Shown in pieces: positions 1 through 5,813 of a stretch of 9,701 bases of DNA. Origin of the DNA: Nitrososphaera sp. (lineage in GTDB: Archaea; Thermoproteota; Nitrososphaeria; Nitrososphaerales; Nitrososphaeraceae); contig JAICVG010000020.1 of NCBI GenBank assembly GCA_025935445.1, positions 1 through 9,701 on the forward strand, given 5' to 3'. Each line of letters opens with the position of its first letter. Position 1 is the stretch's first letter. The translations under genes were made by a program, and so were the position numbers. A model generated the notes under the pieces. It saw only the letters and a list, made by a program, of their open reading frames with translations, made no database searches and was not told where the DNA came from.

Positions 1-403
1 GATTTGTAGATTAACGGCAATGTAGAAATGATGCTATCTTCTTTTTAGCGCCAACTTGGTGCAAAAAAGACCTGTCTGTACTTCAGTGCTGTACTCCAGT
101 TCAAACTCTGATGCACGGCATTTATAAGATCAAATTTTGGATACAGCTCTTACGCCTTTGCCTTCTCTTGCTCAACTGGCTCTAACTTCCATTTGCCATA
201 CTACCACCACTACCAGCTACCAGCATATGCCGATCTTGCTTGCCATGTCAACAAAAGCCATGTTGTGGGCAGCTATAAAAAACCCTATCACACATCTTCT
301 AAAGGTCGCTTGGAGAAGACAAATCCACCTAATTCAAAAAGGATAGGCACTATGACTATTCTTTTAAATATTATATTTTTGCATTGTTTTTATAGCGTGT
401 AGC
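1..403. other. Left-end stretch without a supported gene
   Basis: No convincing gene is seen here. The plus-strand frame through bases 112-402 has no stop codon, but it has no ATG until base 352, and its translation is rich in Tyr, His and Ser and matches nothing I recognise. A second overlapping frame (137-346) is equally unconvincing. A small hairpin, GCGCC-AACTT-GGTGC, lies at 48-62. The last 45 bases are AT-rich and contain the probable promoter of the gene at 404. The stretch may be an intergenic region, or the decayed end of a gene lying to the left. Confidence 0.5.
371..378 (+). promoter_or_regulatory. TATA-like box for the zinc-ribbon gene
   Basis: The octamer TTATATTT sits in an AT-rich block (363-380), with its centre about 30 bases before the ATG at 404. 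This spacing fits an archaeal TATA box and a leaderless or nearly leaderless mRNA. No Shine-Dalgarno sequence is seen before the ATG. This is inferred from position and composition only. Confidence 0.4.
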
Positions 404-772
404 ATGTCAGCTGATCCTGCAGTCAGGGAGGTAGAGTGGTACCTGCGTGACCACCTATTTAGGCAATCAAACGCTGGCAAGACCTCATTTAGAAGAGAAT
501 TCCTGCCACAGGAAATGGTGGCCCTTTATCTGCGGTACAGAAACTCTGATCCTGACCAATTATCAAACATCATGACCTCTGTGATTGAAATCCTAACTGC
601 AAGAAAGGTTGTGAGGCAGGATAGCAACGAGCTGAAGCTGCTAGGCAGTATGACACGGCTGCAATGCGTAAAATGTTTCTATGTCAATTACCTAACAGAA
701 GTTGAGCCTAGGCTGTGCCTTCGGTGCCAGCACAGTGAGCTACAAGACTTTCAAAAGAAGAAGGCGACATAA
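404..772 (+). CDS. Small winged-helix-like protein with C-terminal zinc ribbon
   Basis: This 122-residue protein has two visible parts. Residues 1-80 are charged and predominantly helical in appearance, with a 'MTSVIEILTARKVVRQ' stretch that resembles the recognition helix and wing entry of small archaeal winged-helix proteins. Residues 85-110 form a probable zinc ribbon with two CxxC knuckles, C88-x2-C91 and C105-x2-C108, separated by 13 residues. The protein has no signal peptide and no membrane segment. It is probably a cytoplasmic nucleic-acid-binding or transcription-associated protein, but I cannot name a family. The ATG at 404 is preceded by a TATA-like box and no Shine-Dalgarno sequence, consistent with a leaderless start. 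It is separated from ycaO by 257 bases and need not be functionally linked to it. The reading frame and zinc ribbon are secure; the winged-helix assignment is inference. Confidence 0.75.
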   Translation: MSADPAVREVEWYLRDHLFRQSNAGKTSFRREFLPQEMVALYLRYRNSDPDQLSNIMTSVIEILTARKVVRQDSNELKLLGSMTRLQCVKCFYVNYLTEVEPRLCLRCQHSELQDFQKKKAT

Positions 773-1029
773 ACATCCGACCTCCGTAATAACTACTTCT
801 TGCTGTAGCCTGAACTTGGGTCTGAATAAATAAGTTGACTGTGTCGCAGCAAGGAAATAATTGAATTTAAATGCTGTTTAGGATGTTTTGTTTTATACTT
901 CCGGGTAGGAACTATTTTTGCCTTTGATTATAGAAGAATCTCTAAATTTTTTTGATTCACTCATGTAGGACTAGGGGTGCGAGGGTCTAGAAAGCTTGAT
1001 ATGAACTTCAGCAAGGTCCTCTAAGTGTA
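773..1029. other. Intergenic gap upstream of ycaO, possible long leader
   Basis: No substantial gene is present. The gap holds a TATA-like octamer TTTTATAC (891-898), a T run of seven bases (about 947-954), and two tiny ORFs. One is at 871-927 (18 codons, hydrophobic). The other is at 1001-1024 (MNFSKVL), and its stop lies 5 bases before the GTG start of ycaO. If the TATA-like box is used, transcription would begin near 920 and leave about 110 untranslated bases. No tRNA or known riboswitch pattern was recognised. Confidence 0.4.
891..898 (+). promoter_or_regulatory. TATA-like box upstream of ycaO-tfuA
   Basis: TTTTATAC is the same octamer that lies 24-31 bases before the LOR/SDH gene at 5814. 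Here it is about 130 bases before the ycaO start, so its use would imply a leader of about 110 bases or a separate short transcript. A weaker AT-rich site near 997-1003 could instead drive a nearly leaderless ycaO mRNA. Confidence 0.35.
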
Positions 1030-2349
1030 GTGCAGCTGCAAAGCAGGAAAAAGTGGACAGTCAACGGCACGTCAAGAATTAAGCCAGCCCAAGAGACTTT
1101 GAAAAAGGTGATGCCTGTATCAAAAAAGATAGGCGTCACCAGACTTGCTGACATTACTGACATGGATGTCCTGCGTATTCCAAATTATTCTGCGGTATTA
1201 CCTGGCACTGAGGACTATATCTGGGTCTATAGCGGCAAGGGCCCAACAAAGGAGCACGCAATGGCAAGCGCACTAATGGAAAGTATTGAACGCTACTCTT
1301 CACTGCCATCAGGCTGGCGGGGCAAATTTGTCAGGTCAAGCTATTCTGAGCTGTCTCAGACCTACAAGGTGTTGCATCCTGACAAGATAGTAGAGCCAGT
1401 AAGGTTTCTGTACCATACCGACATGATAATGGACTGGCTACCTGGCTATGACCTTGTAAATGGCGAGGAAATAATGGTGCCTGCATCCATTGCATTGTTT
1501 CGATACACGCCGCCTCCGCCAGCTGTCAATCCGTTTGCATACTTTCATACAAATGGACTTGCATCCGGCAATGTAATGGAAGAGGCAGTCTGTCATGCCC
1601 TATGCGAGGTAATAGAGCGAGATGCAATGAGCCTGGCAGACCTACGGGCAAGCGCTATCCCATTCCACATCTTGCGCACAATTGTACATTCCCTAAATGC
1701 CGTGGCATTTTCAGTGTCACCTATTTTAGCCAACAAATTTGTAGATGACCCAAGCATATTCCCTGATGTCGACATTTCAGAAATTGACTTTGGGCCTGTC
1801 AAGAACTTGGTCGAAAAGTTCAAACAGGCGGGCATTTCGCTTATGGTAAAGGATATTACCTCCGACATTGGCATTCCGACATTTAATGCAAGCAGCGTAG
1901 AGTGGATCAGCCACGACTACGGCTACCTTGCAGAGGGACATGGGACACATCCTGATGCGAGGATAGCCCTCCTCCGCGCAATCACTGAAGTATCACAGAC
2001 AAGGGCTGCAAACATTCAGGGCGCAAGAGATGATCTGCGGAAGATCAAGTATAGCGATGAGAACACCGATGATAGACGCGCTTGGCAGTTTATGCCCTCA
2101 ACAAAAAAGATCAAATTCCCAGAAGTACAGACATTCTTTAACGAAGATATTCTAGACGATATCAATTTGATCCTCTTACGCCTAAAGAGTGTAGGATTGA
2201 ATCAGGTAATAATCGTCAATTTAACAAATCCTGATATTGGAATTCCAGTGGTCAGGGCAATAGTGCCAGGCCTTGAGACCTTCAAGATAACAAAGTCAGT
2301 TATGGGCATGCGAGCAAGGGCGTGTTTTAAGCAATGGGCAAGCCGATAA
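1030..2349 (+). CDS. ycaO: YcaO-domain protein, TfuA-associated (predicted thioamide-forming cyclodehydratase)
   Basis: YcaO enzymes use ATP to activate a peptide-backbone amide. Members paired with TfuA are known to install thioamides, for example thioglycine in methanogen McrA. The 439-residue length suits a stand-alone YcaO. Visible hallmarks are the N-terminal 'GTSRIKPAQETL' element (13-24), an early ATP/Mg motif with E84 and E87 in SALMESIER, the HTNGLASGN motif (173-181), a second acidic motif with E193 and E196 in HALCEVIERDA, and a C-terminal GIPVVRAIVPGLE block. There is no proline-rich PxPxP C-terminus of the azoline-forming type. The GTG at 1030 was chosen because the family-typical GTSR...P.ETL segment lies before the next candidate start (ATG at 1111, which has an AGGTG just before it). 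The gene overlaps tfuA by 16 bases, which implies translational coupling. The peptide or protein substrate is unknown, and no precursor peptide is obvious in the window. Confidence 0.92.
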   Translation: MQLQSRKKWTVNGTSRIKPAQETLKKVMPVSKKIGVTRLADITDMDVLRIPNYSAVLPGTEDYIWVYSGKGPTKEHAMASALMESIERYSSLPSGWRGKFVRSSYSELSQTYKVLHPDKIVEPVRFLYHTDMIMDWLPGYDLVNGEEIMVPASIALFRYTPPPPAVNPFAYFHTNGLASGNVMEEAVCHALCEVIERDAMSLADLRASAIPFHILRTIVHSLNAVAFSVSPILANKFVDDPSIFPDVDISEIDFGPVKNLVEKFKQAGISLMVKDITSDIGIPTFNASSVEWISHDYGYLAEGHGTHPDARIALLRAITEVSQTRAANIQGARDDLRKIKYSDENTDDRRAWQFMPSTKKIKFPEVQTFFNEDILDDINLILLRLKSVGLNQVIIVNLTNPDIGIPVVRAIVPGLETFKITKSVMGMRARACFKQWASR

Positions 2350-3038
2350 TATTTCTAGGACCATCGCTTAGCCATGAAAAGGCAAGGAAAATCTTTGACG
2401 CAGACTACAGGCCACCTGCAAGAAAAGGAGACTTTTTGCGGCTGGCCGCAGATTTTGATGCAGTAGAGATGACGGTTGGGTTTGTCGATGGTGTGTTCCT
2501 GCAGGACTATCCCCCCACTCCGATTGAAGTGTACCATCTGGCAAGAAAGAATGGTGTGCTATTAGCCGGTGCAGCAAGTCTAGGTGCATTGAGGGCAGTC
2601 GAGCTTGAAAAGTTTGGCATGGTGGGAATTGGCAAGATATTTCAACTCTACAAGATGGGCAAGCTTAATGCAGACGACGAAGTGGCAGTCACATTTGCCT
2701 CGGAGGAGGGTGACTACCAGCTACAATCTGAGGCTATGATAGACATACGATATAACCTCTACCTTGCACACAAAAAAGAAGTCATCAGCGAAAAGGCAAA
2801 AAGCGTGCTTGTCCAACTGGCAAAAGAGATTTACTTTCCCCACCGAAAATATACGTATATTCTCGAGGAAGCAAAGAACAGGTATCCTGTGCTTGAAAGC
2901 GAGATCAACTCTTTTGGCAGCTATATTAGGTCAAATAGAAAGAGCCTCAAGGAAATGGATGCAATAAGACTTGTAAAATACCTTAAGGAGCGCTACGACT
3001 CTACCTACAACTCTGCTAATACTATTTTGACGCAATAG
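2334..3038 (+). CDS. tfuA: TfuA-like protein, partner of YcaO
   Basis: The protein belongs to the TfuA-like family, named from the trifolitoxin locus, whose archaeal members assist YcaO in backbone thioamidation, probably by delivering sulfur. Recognisable segments are IIFLGPSL (5-12), the VGFVDGVFLQDYPPTPIEV stretch, and the diagnostic GAASLGALRAVELEKFGM motif followed by DDEVAVTFA. The C-terminal part is helical and basic and is less characteristic. Its 234 residues are typical for a TfuA-like protein carrying a C-terminal extension. It is cytoplasmic, with no signal or membrane segment. The ATG lies inside the last codons of ycaO and has no Shine-Dalgarno sequence, so translation probably depends on coupling. 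Its 3' end overlaps the convergent receiver gene by 17 bases. Family membership is secure; the sulfur-transfer role is established for the family in general and only inferred here. Confidence 0.92.
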   Translation: MGKPIIFLGPSLSHEKARKIFDADYRPPARKGDFLRLAADFDAVEMTVGFVDGVFLQDYPPTPIEVYHLARKNGVLLAGAASLGALRAVELEKFGMVGIGKIFQLYKMGKLNADDEVAVTFASEEGDYQLQSEAMIDIRYNLYLAHKKEVISEKAKSVLVQLAKEIYFPHRKYTYILEEAKNRYPVLESEINSFGSYIRSNRKSLKEMDAIRLVKYLKERYDSTYNSANTILTQ

Positions 3039-3390
3039 CTGCATTTATCTGATTGACGAGGTTTGATATGCTGACAGGCTTTCTGATAAACGCCTTGACA
3101 TCTATTGTGGGAAACATCTTTCTGAACTCTTCATAATAGATCTGAAACGCGGTCAGAAAGCAGACCTTAACGCCTGTGTCCCTTTTCTTCAACTGTCTGT
3201 ATAGGTCAAAGCCGTTTATCCTAGGCATTCGGATATCAATTATCATAAGGTCATAATACATAGGTTGGAAGCTTGCAATGGCGGCCCGCGGATCGTTGAA
3301 GGTATCGACTGTGAAGCCATGACGCTCAAGGCCCTTCTTAAGGACATTCGTAATGTCAGGTTCGTCATCCACTACGGCTATCCTTTTCAT
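3022..3390 (-). CDS. Stand-alone CheY-like response-regulator receiver
   Basis: This 122-residue protein is a complete single receiver domain with no output domain. The acidic pocket residues D8 and D9, phospho-acceptor D52 (IIDIRMPRINGFDLY), switch threonine T80 (FLTAF) and invariant lysine K104 (IRKPVS) are all present, so it should accept phosphate from a histidine kinase. No kinase gene lies in the window. Receiver-only proteins are common in soil ammonia-oxidising archaea and probably act through protein partners. The gene is transcribed toward tfuA, sharing 17 bases at the 3' ends, and away from the cobalamin adenosyltransferase gene, with a 100-base shared promoter region. The ATG at 3390 has a TATA-like box 26-33 bases upstream on its strand, consistent with leaderless translation. 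The domain call is secure; the pathway it serves is unknown. Confidence 0.93.
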   Translation of the reverse strand: MKRIAVVDDEPDITNVLKKGLERHGFTVDTFNDPRAAIASFQPMYYDLMIIDIRMPRINGFDLYRQLKKRDTGVKVCFLTAFQIYYEEFRKMFPTIDVKAFIRKPVSISNLVNQINAAIASK

Positions 3391-3415
3391 GAATACATAA
3401 AATTTTTGGAGGCAC

Positions 3416-3423
3416 TATTTTAA
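3416..3423 (-). promoter_or_regulatory. TATA-like box for the receiver gene
   Basis: On the minus strand this reads TTAAAATA, 26-33 bases before the ATG at 3390. That is the expected archaeal TATA spacing for a leaderless transcript. No Shine-Dalgarno sequence precedes the ATG. Confidence 0.45.
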
Positions 3424-3451
3424 TTCAATGGTTCCCTTTTTTATCCAACAG

Positions 3452-3459
3452 ATATATTC
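3452..3459 (+). promoter_or_regulatory. TATA-like box for the cobalamin adenosyltransferase gene
   Basis: ATATATTC is centred about 35 bases before the GTG at 3491, which predicts a start of transcription near 3482 and a leader of only a few bases. A purine-rich AAAGGA at 3484-3489 would sit at the very 5' end of that mRNA and is too close to the GTG for a standard ribosome site. Confidence 0.4.
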
Positions 3460-3490
3460 TTAAACTGTCTCCTCTTTGCTGTAAAGGATA

Positions 3491-4051
3491 GTGAAGATCT
3501 ACACCAAGACCGGCGACAGGGGTGAGACTAGGCTTAGCGGTGGCAAGCACGTGAACAAGGCTGATCCGCGCATAACTGCTTATGGGGAAGTTGACGAGCT
3601 GAATTCTAGTATCGGTCTTGCAATTTCATTTCTGCGCTCTAGACAGGATCTACTTTCGGATGTAGCAGGTATCTTAGAGCAAGTGCAGAATGACCTTTTT
3701 GTTCTCGGCTCAGATCTTGCCGATCCTTCCTGGCCACAGGCCAATAACAAGACGCCGCGCACTAGCGAAAAAATGGCGTCTGCGCTAGAGCCAATCATTG
3801 ACAGGATCGAGTCGGAGCTTGAATCGATCACATTTTTTATCCTGCCTGGAGGAAGCATAGAAGCATCACTTTTGCATCTTAGTAGGGGAGTTGCACGCCG
3901 GGCAGAGAGAGCTGTCGTATCGCTCTCAAAGAGCCAGCCACTAAACCCTGCAATAATAGTCTACCTTAACAGGCTATCTGATCTTCTCTTTGTGACAGCT
4001 AGGCTTGCCAACAAGAGGCTGGGCATACAAGACCTCCCTTGGAGAAAGTAA
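3491..4051 (+). CDS. PduO-type ATP:cob(I)alamin adenosyltransferase
   Basis: The enzyme transfers the 5'-deoxyadenosyl group of ATP to cob(I)alamin, making coenzyme B12. Its 186 residues match the single-domain PduO/MMAB family. The N-terminal ATP-binding motif KIYTKTGDRGETRLSGG (2-18) is intact and followed by AYGEVDELNSSIG. The C-terminal half carries the family signatures FFILPGG, LHLSRGVARRAER and NRLSDLLFVTARLAN. No active-site loss is apparent. In ammonia-oxidising archaea a likely consumer of adenosylcobalamin is methylmalonyl-CoA mutase of the 3-hydroxypropionate/4-hydroxybutyrate carbon-fixation cycle; this is known biology of the group and not shown by this window. The GTG at 3491 is the natural start because the motif begins at residue 2. 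It is divergent from the receiver gene, and the next gene begins 78 bases downstream behind its own promoter-like site. Confidence 0.95.
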   Translation: MKIYTKTGDRGETRLSGGKHVNKADPRITAYGEVDELNSSIGLAISFLRSRQDLLSDVAGILEQVQNDLFVLGSDLADPSWPQANNKTPRTSEKMASALEPIIDRIESELESITFFILPGGSIEASLLHLSRGVARRAERAVVSLSKSQPLNPAIIVYLNRLSDLLFVTARLANKRLGIQDLPWRK

Positions 4052-4092
4052 TTTGTCACTATTCTGCCAGCAATTGCAATAAAAGACTAACA

Positions 4093-4100
4093 TTAAAATG
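4093..4100 (+). promoter_or_regulatory. TATA-like box for the small membrane protein
   Basis: TTAAAATG lies 30-37 bases before the GTG at 4130, at near-leaderless spacing. It supports the view that the short downstream ORF is a separate transcription unit. Confidence 0.35.
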
Positions 4101-4129
4101 CCTAAAGCTTGACTGCCAAGTTATAGCCC

Positions 4130-4306
4130 GTGGGCCAAATCTATAATGTATTGATAATATTGGCCATCACTTTGTTGATGGCGGTGACGACAACAGTGCT
4201 TGCATATTTTGTCGATCTGTTGCCGCAGGTGGTTGATGACAATGTGGTGCTGATAGCATCTAATAATACCTCAATCAGTGTTAGTGAGGCAGCTCAAGAC
4301 AATTAA
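4130..4306 (+). CDS. Small single-helix membrane protein (58 residues)
   Basis: The reading frame runs GTG to TAA for 58 codons. The translation begins GQIYNVLIILAITLLMAV and has one strong hydrophobic segment at about residues 5-28, followed by an acidic, Ser/Asn-rich tail (about 32-58) with no positive charge. The lack of cationic residues on both sides leaves orientation uncertain. The helix could be an uncleaved signal-anchor or a signal peptide ending near 'TTVLAYF'. An in-frame TAG lies just before the GTG, so this is the longest possible frame. A TATA-like box 30-37 bases upstream and the clean hydrophobic pattern support a real gene. I do not recognise the family. The only later internal ATG (4178) would remove most of the helix. 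It sits between the adenosyltransferase and zinc-finger genes with no overlap to either. Confidence 0.5.
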   Translation: MGQIYNVLIILAITLLMAVTTTVLAYFVDLLPQVVDDNVVLIASNNTSISVSEAAQDN

Positions 4307-4307
4307 C

Positions 4308-4315
4308 TTTAAAGT
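4308..4315 (+). promoter_or_regulatory. TATA-like box for the zinc-finger/HD operon
   Basis: TTTAAAGT lies 28-35 bases before the ATG at 4343, immediately after the stop codon of the small membrane protein. The spacing suits a leaderless mRNA carrying the zinc-finger, HD-domain and 107-residue genes. Confidence 0.4.
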
Positions 4316-4342
4316 TAGGTATCTCATTCTCATGAATTAAGC

Positions 4343-4477
4343 ATGGCCAGTGAAAAGGATAGTGTCAGTTGCCCCTACTGCGCATCAAAGTTCGACAGCA
4401 AAGAAGAGCTTTCAAAGCATATAGACAGGATACACCATGGCTCAGGTCTTCTTGAAGGCGACACGAGAAAATGGTAG
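4343..4477 (+). CDS. C2H2 zinc-finger microprotein (44 residues)
   Basis: The ORF encodes 44 residues ending ...GDTRKW. It holds one classical C2H2 finger spanning about residues 10-31: C10-x2-C13-x12-H26-x4-H31, with F17 and L24 near the usual hydrophobic-core positions of the finger. Flanking residues are too few for a second domain, so the protein is essentially the finger alone. Single-finger microproteins of this kind are known in thaumarchaea and other archaea, but their roles are largely unassigned. The gene overlaps the HD-domain gene by 7 bases (4471-4477), implying co-transcription and probable translational coupling. It may bind nucleic acid or a protein partner; nothing in the sequence decides which. 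The spacing pattern and a TATA-like box upstream make it a convincing gene despite its size. Confidence 0.8.
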   Translation: MASEKDSVSCPYCASKFDSKEELSKHIDRIHHGSGLLEGDTRKW

Positions 4478-5034
4478 TAGTAGATGACCTGTCTCTTTTT
4501 TTTCATTCCGTTTTGGAGCTTAAATCTATCAAGCGCGCCGGCTGGGTCTCAAAGGTCCAAGTTGAAGATGCAGAGTCAGTTGCAGATCATACATTTTCGA
4601 TGGCAACCATGGCGATGCTTTTGTCAGACATGCTGGGCTTTGATACGCACAAAGTAATCAAGATGGTCCTCATGCATGATCTTGCAGAATCAATAGTGGG
4701 CGACTATATGCCCGGCGATGTGACTGCTCGGCAAAAATTAGCCAAAGAGAAAAAGGCAATGAAATTCATCCTGTCTGGTCTTCCCAAAGAGGTAAGAGAA
4801 GAGTATGAAGAGATCTGGCTTGAATATCTGCATAATAGGACCGAAATTGCGAGATTTGTCCACAGGATAGATAAGCTGGAGATGGCGCTACAGGCTAATC
4901 AGTATGCAAAGCAGGGATACGCATACAAATTGCTGGCTCCTTTCTTTGAATCTGCAAAGACAGCCGTTGGTGAAGCAGGCGACATTGTAAGTGAAATCCT
5001 AAAATCTTTAAGGCCGGCATCAGCCAAGAAATAG
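4471..5034 (+). CDS. HD-domain phosphohydrolase, HDDC2/YfbR-like (probable 5'-deoxynucleotidase)
   Basis: The 187-residue protein is a compact HD-domain metal-dependent phosphohydrolase. The metal-binding set is visible as H40 (ESVADHTFSMA), H69-D70 (VLMHDLAES) and D134 (VHRIDKLEMALQA). E73 and D78 also match conserved acidic positions of the YfbR/HDDC2 group, and the 'KSIKRAGWV' stretch (18-26) is the family's N-terminal substrate-binding element. YfbR-type enzymes remove phosphate from deoxyribonucleoside 5'-monophosphates, so a role in nucleotide-pool maintenance is likely but not proven. There is no signal peptide, so it is cytoplasmic. The ATG at 4471 overlaps the zinc-finger gene, and the next gene follows after 3 bases, so the three probably form one operon. 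The family call is strong; the exact substrate is inferred. Confidence 0.9.
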   Translation: MVVVDDLSLFFHSVLELKSIKRAGWVSKVQVEDAESVADHTFSMATMAMLLSDMLGFDTHKVIKMVLMHDLAESIVGDYMPGDVTARQKLAKEKKAMKFILSGLPKEVREEYEEIWLEYLHNRTEIARFVHRIDKLEMALQANQYAKQGYAYKLLAPFFESAKTAVGEAGDIVSEILKSLRPASAKK

Positions 5035-5037
5035 TGC

Positions 5038-5361
5038 ATGCAGTATTTCATGGCCCTCAAGATAGGGGAAAAACGTGTAAAAGTTGCACAAGAGTTGCTG
5101 ACACGCTATGCAGGCCATGCCATGCCTGCCCTTGCCCTCAAAGACAATAAAAGCAATATCTGGGAGCCTGTAGGAGAAGAGATGCTTTACGCCGTGATCA
5201 AGGAGGACGCTGGTTACATGATTGCCTTTTGCGACAGCAAGGGCATTGCAAAATCAATTGCGCAGTGGTTTTCAGAAGATGTAAAGAATGAGATTATAAC
5301 AAAGATTAAGGCGGAGCAAAACATGCAGGAATACTTTGGGAAGCTATCACTGCCTATCTAG
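5038..5361 (+). CDS. Unrecognised 107-residue protein in the HD-domain operon
   Basis: I do not recognise this family. The frame is clean, begins 3 bases after the HD-domain stop codon, and shows soluble-protein composition with alternating helices: a basic N-terminal part (GEKRVKVAQELLTRYAG), a central 'YAVIKEDAGYMIAFCDSKGIAKSIAQWF' region (written here in outline only), and a charged C-terminal helix. There is no signal peptide, membrane helix or metal-binding cysteine pair; the single Cys lies in AFCDSKG. The central segment resembles small regulatory or sensor-like alpha/beta proteins, but only loosely. ATG at 5038 and ATG at 5050 are both possible starts; the first gives the tighter operon spacing. 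Gene order suggests a partner or regulator of the HD phosphohydrolase, by context only. Confidence 0.7.
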   Translation: MQYFMALKIGEKRVKVAQELLTRYAGHAMPALALKDNKSNIWEPVGEEMLYAVIKEDAGYMIAFCDSKGIAKSIAQWFSEDVKNEIITKIKAEQNMQEYFGKLSLPI

Positions 5362-5644
5362 CCCAGTTCATCACGACCAATTTTTGCTGTTGCCTGTGTC
5401 TGTGGTCATACTAACAAACACTCTCTGAGGGGTAAATGAGGCTAAGGTGCCGATCAGTAGTAAAAGTACTTACTCGAGTGCAGCCAAACCTATAATGAAT
5501 ATTGTGATCCGATCGCAAGAAATGCAATTGATTGCAGAATTATTACCCTATCTATCTTTGCGTTTTTAGAAAAGAATATGCAAACCTATCATGGATAGTT
5601 AGATTAGATTAGGTTAGATTTGCTCTATTCGAGGATATATACTA

Positions 5645-5733
5645 AACACAATAATACTGGCTGCCTGCTATGATGATCACAATCATTGAAACGCGATATT
5701 ATTACTATTATTATTTGACCGAACTATTGTGTT
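5645..5733. repeat. Long-range inverted repeat
   Basis: AACACAATA at 5645-5653 is the exact reverse complement of TATTGTGTT at 5725-5733. Pairing continues through ACT/AGT on the outside if one A is bulged. The intervening 71 bases contain a smaller inverted repeat (ATGAT...ATCAT). Function is unknown; a folded RNA is one possibility, and a chance match in AT-rich DNA is another. Confidence 0.35.
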
Positions 5734-5782
5734 AGTAAATGTAATAATCGCTGTGACAAGACTATATACACGCAGATATGGC

Positions 5783-5790
5783 TTTTATAC
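5783..5790 (+). promoter_or_regulatory. TATA box for the LOR/SDH gene
   Basis: TTTTATAC is centred 27 bases before the TTG start at 5814, the textbook distance between an archaeal TATA box and the first transcribed base. It therefore predicts transcription beginning at the start codon itself, and it helps choose the TTG. Confidence 0.55.
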
Positions 5791-5813
5791 CGAAATGAGC
5801 TTATGAGCTAACC

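Larger units (their letters stand above)
5362..5813. other. AT-rich 452-base intergenic region with inverted repeats
   Basis: No gene, tRNA or known RNA pattern was recognised. Direct structure seen includes TGCAAT-TG-ATTGCA (5523-5536), a perfect 6-base inverted repeat. There is also a TTAGAT-type short direct repeat (about 5598-5621) and a 9-base perfect inverted repeat, AACACAATA (5645-5653) with TATTGTGTT (5725-5733), which extends to about 12 pairs if one base is bulged. Within its loop lies ATGAT-CACA-ATCAT (5673-5686). A TATTATTACTATTATTATT-like AT tract follows at about 5697-5716. The right end contains the promoter of the LOR/SDH gene. The region could hold a small RNA, a regulatory array or decayed sequence. 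Confidence 0.5.

Noticed and set aside
48..62. Hairpin GCGCC-AACTT-GGTGC as a terminator
   Set aside because: It lacks a downstream T run on either strand and no gene end adjoining it is visible.
112..402. Stop-free plus-strand stretch of about 97 codons at the left end
   Set aside because: No ATG until base 352, composition dominated by Tyr/His/Ser/Lys, no recognisable motif, and it overlaps the promoter of the next gene; more likely a chance open frame or decayed remnant.
871..927. 18-codon frame MLFRMFCFILPGRNYFCL as a possible peptide substrate for YcaO-TfuA
   Set aside because: It contains the best TATA-like box of the region, has no leader/core organisation, and is short enough to be chance.
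1111..1113. ATG at 1111 as the ycaO start, preceded by AGGTG
   Set aside because: The segment encoded by 1030-1110 contains the family-conserved GTSR...P.ETL element, so the GTG at 1030 is preferred.
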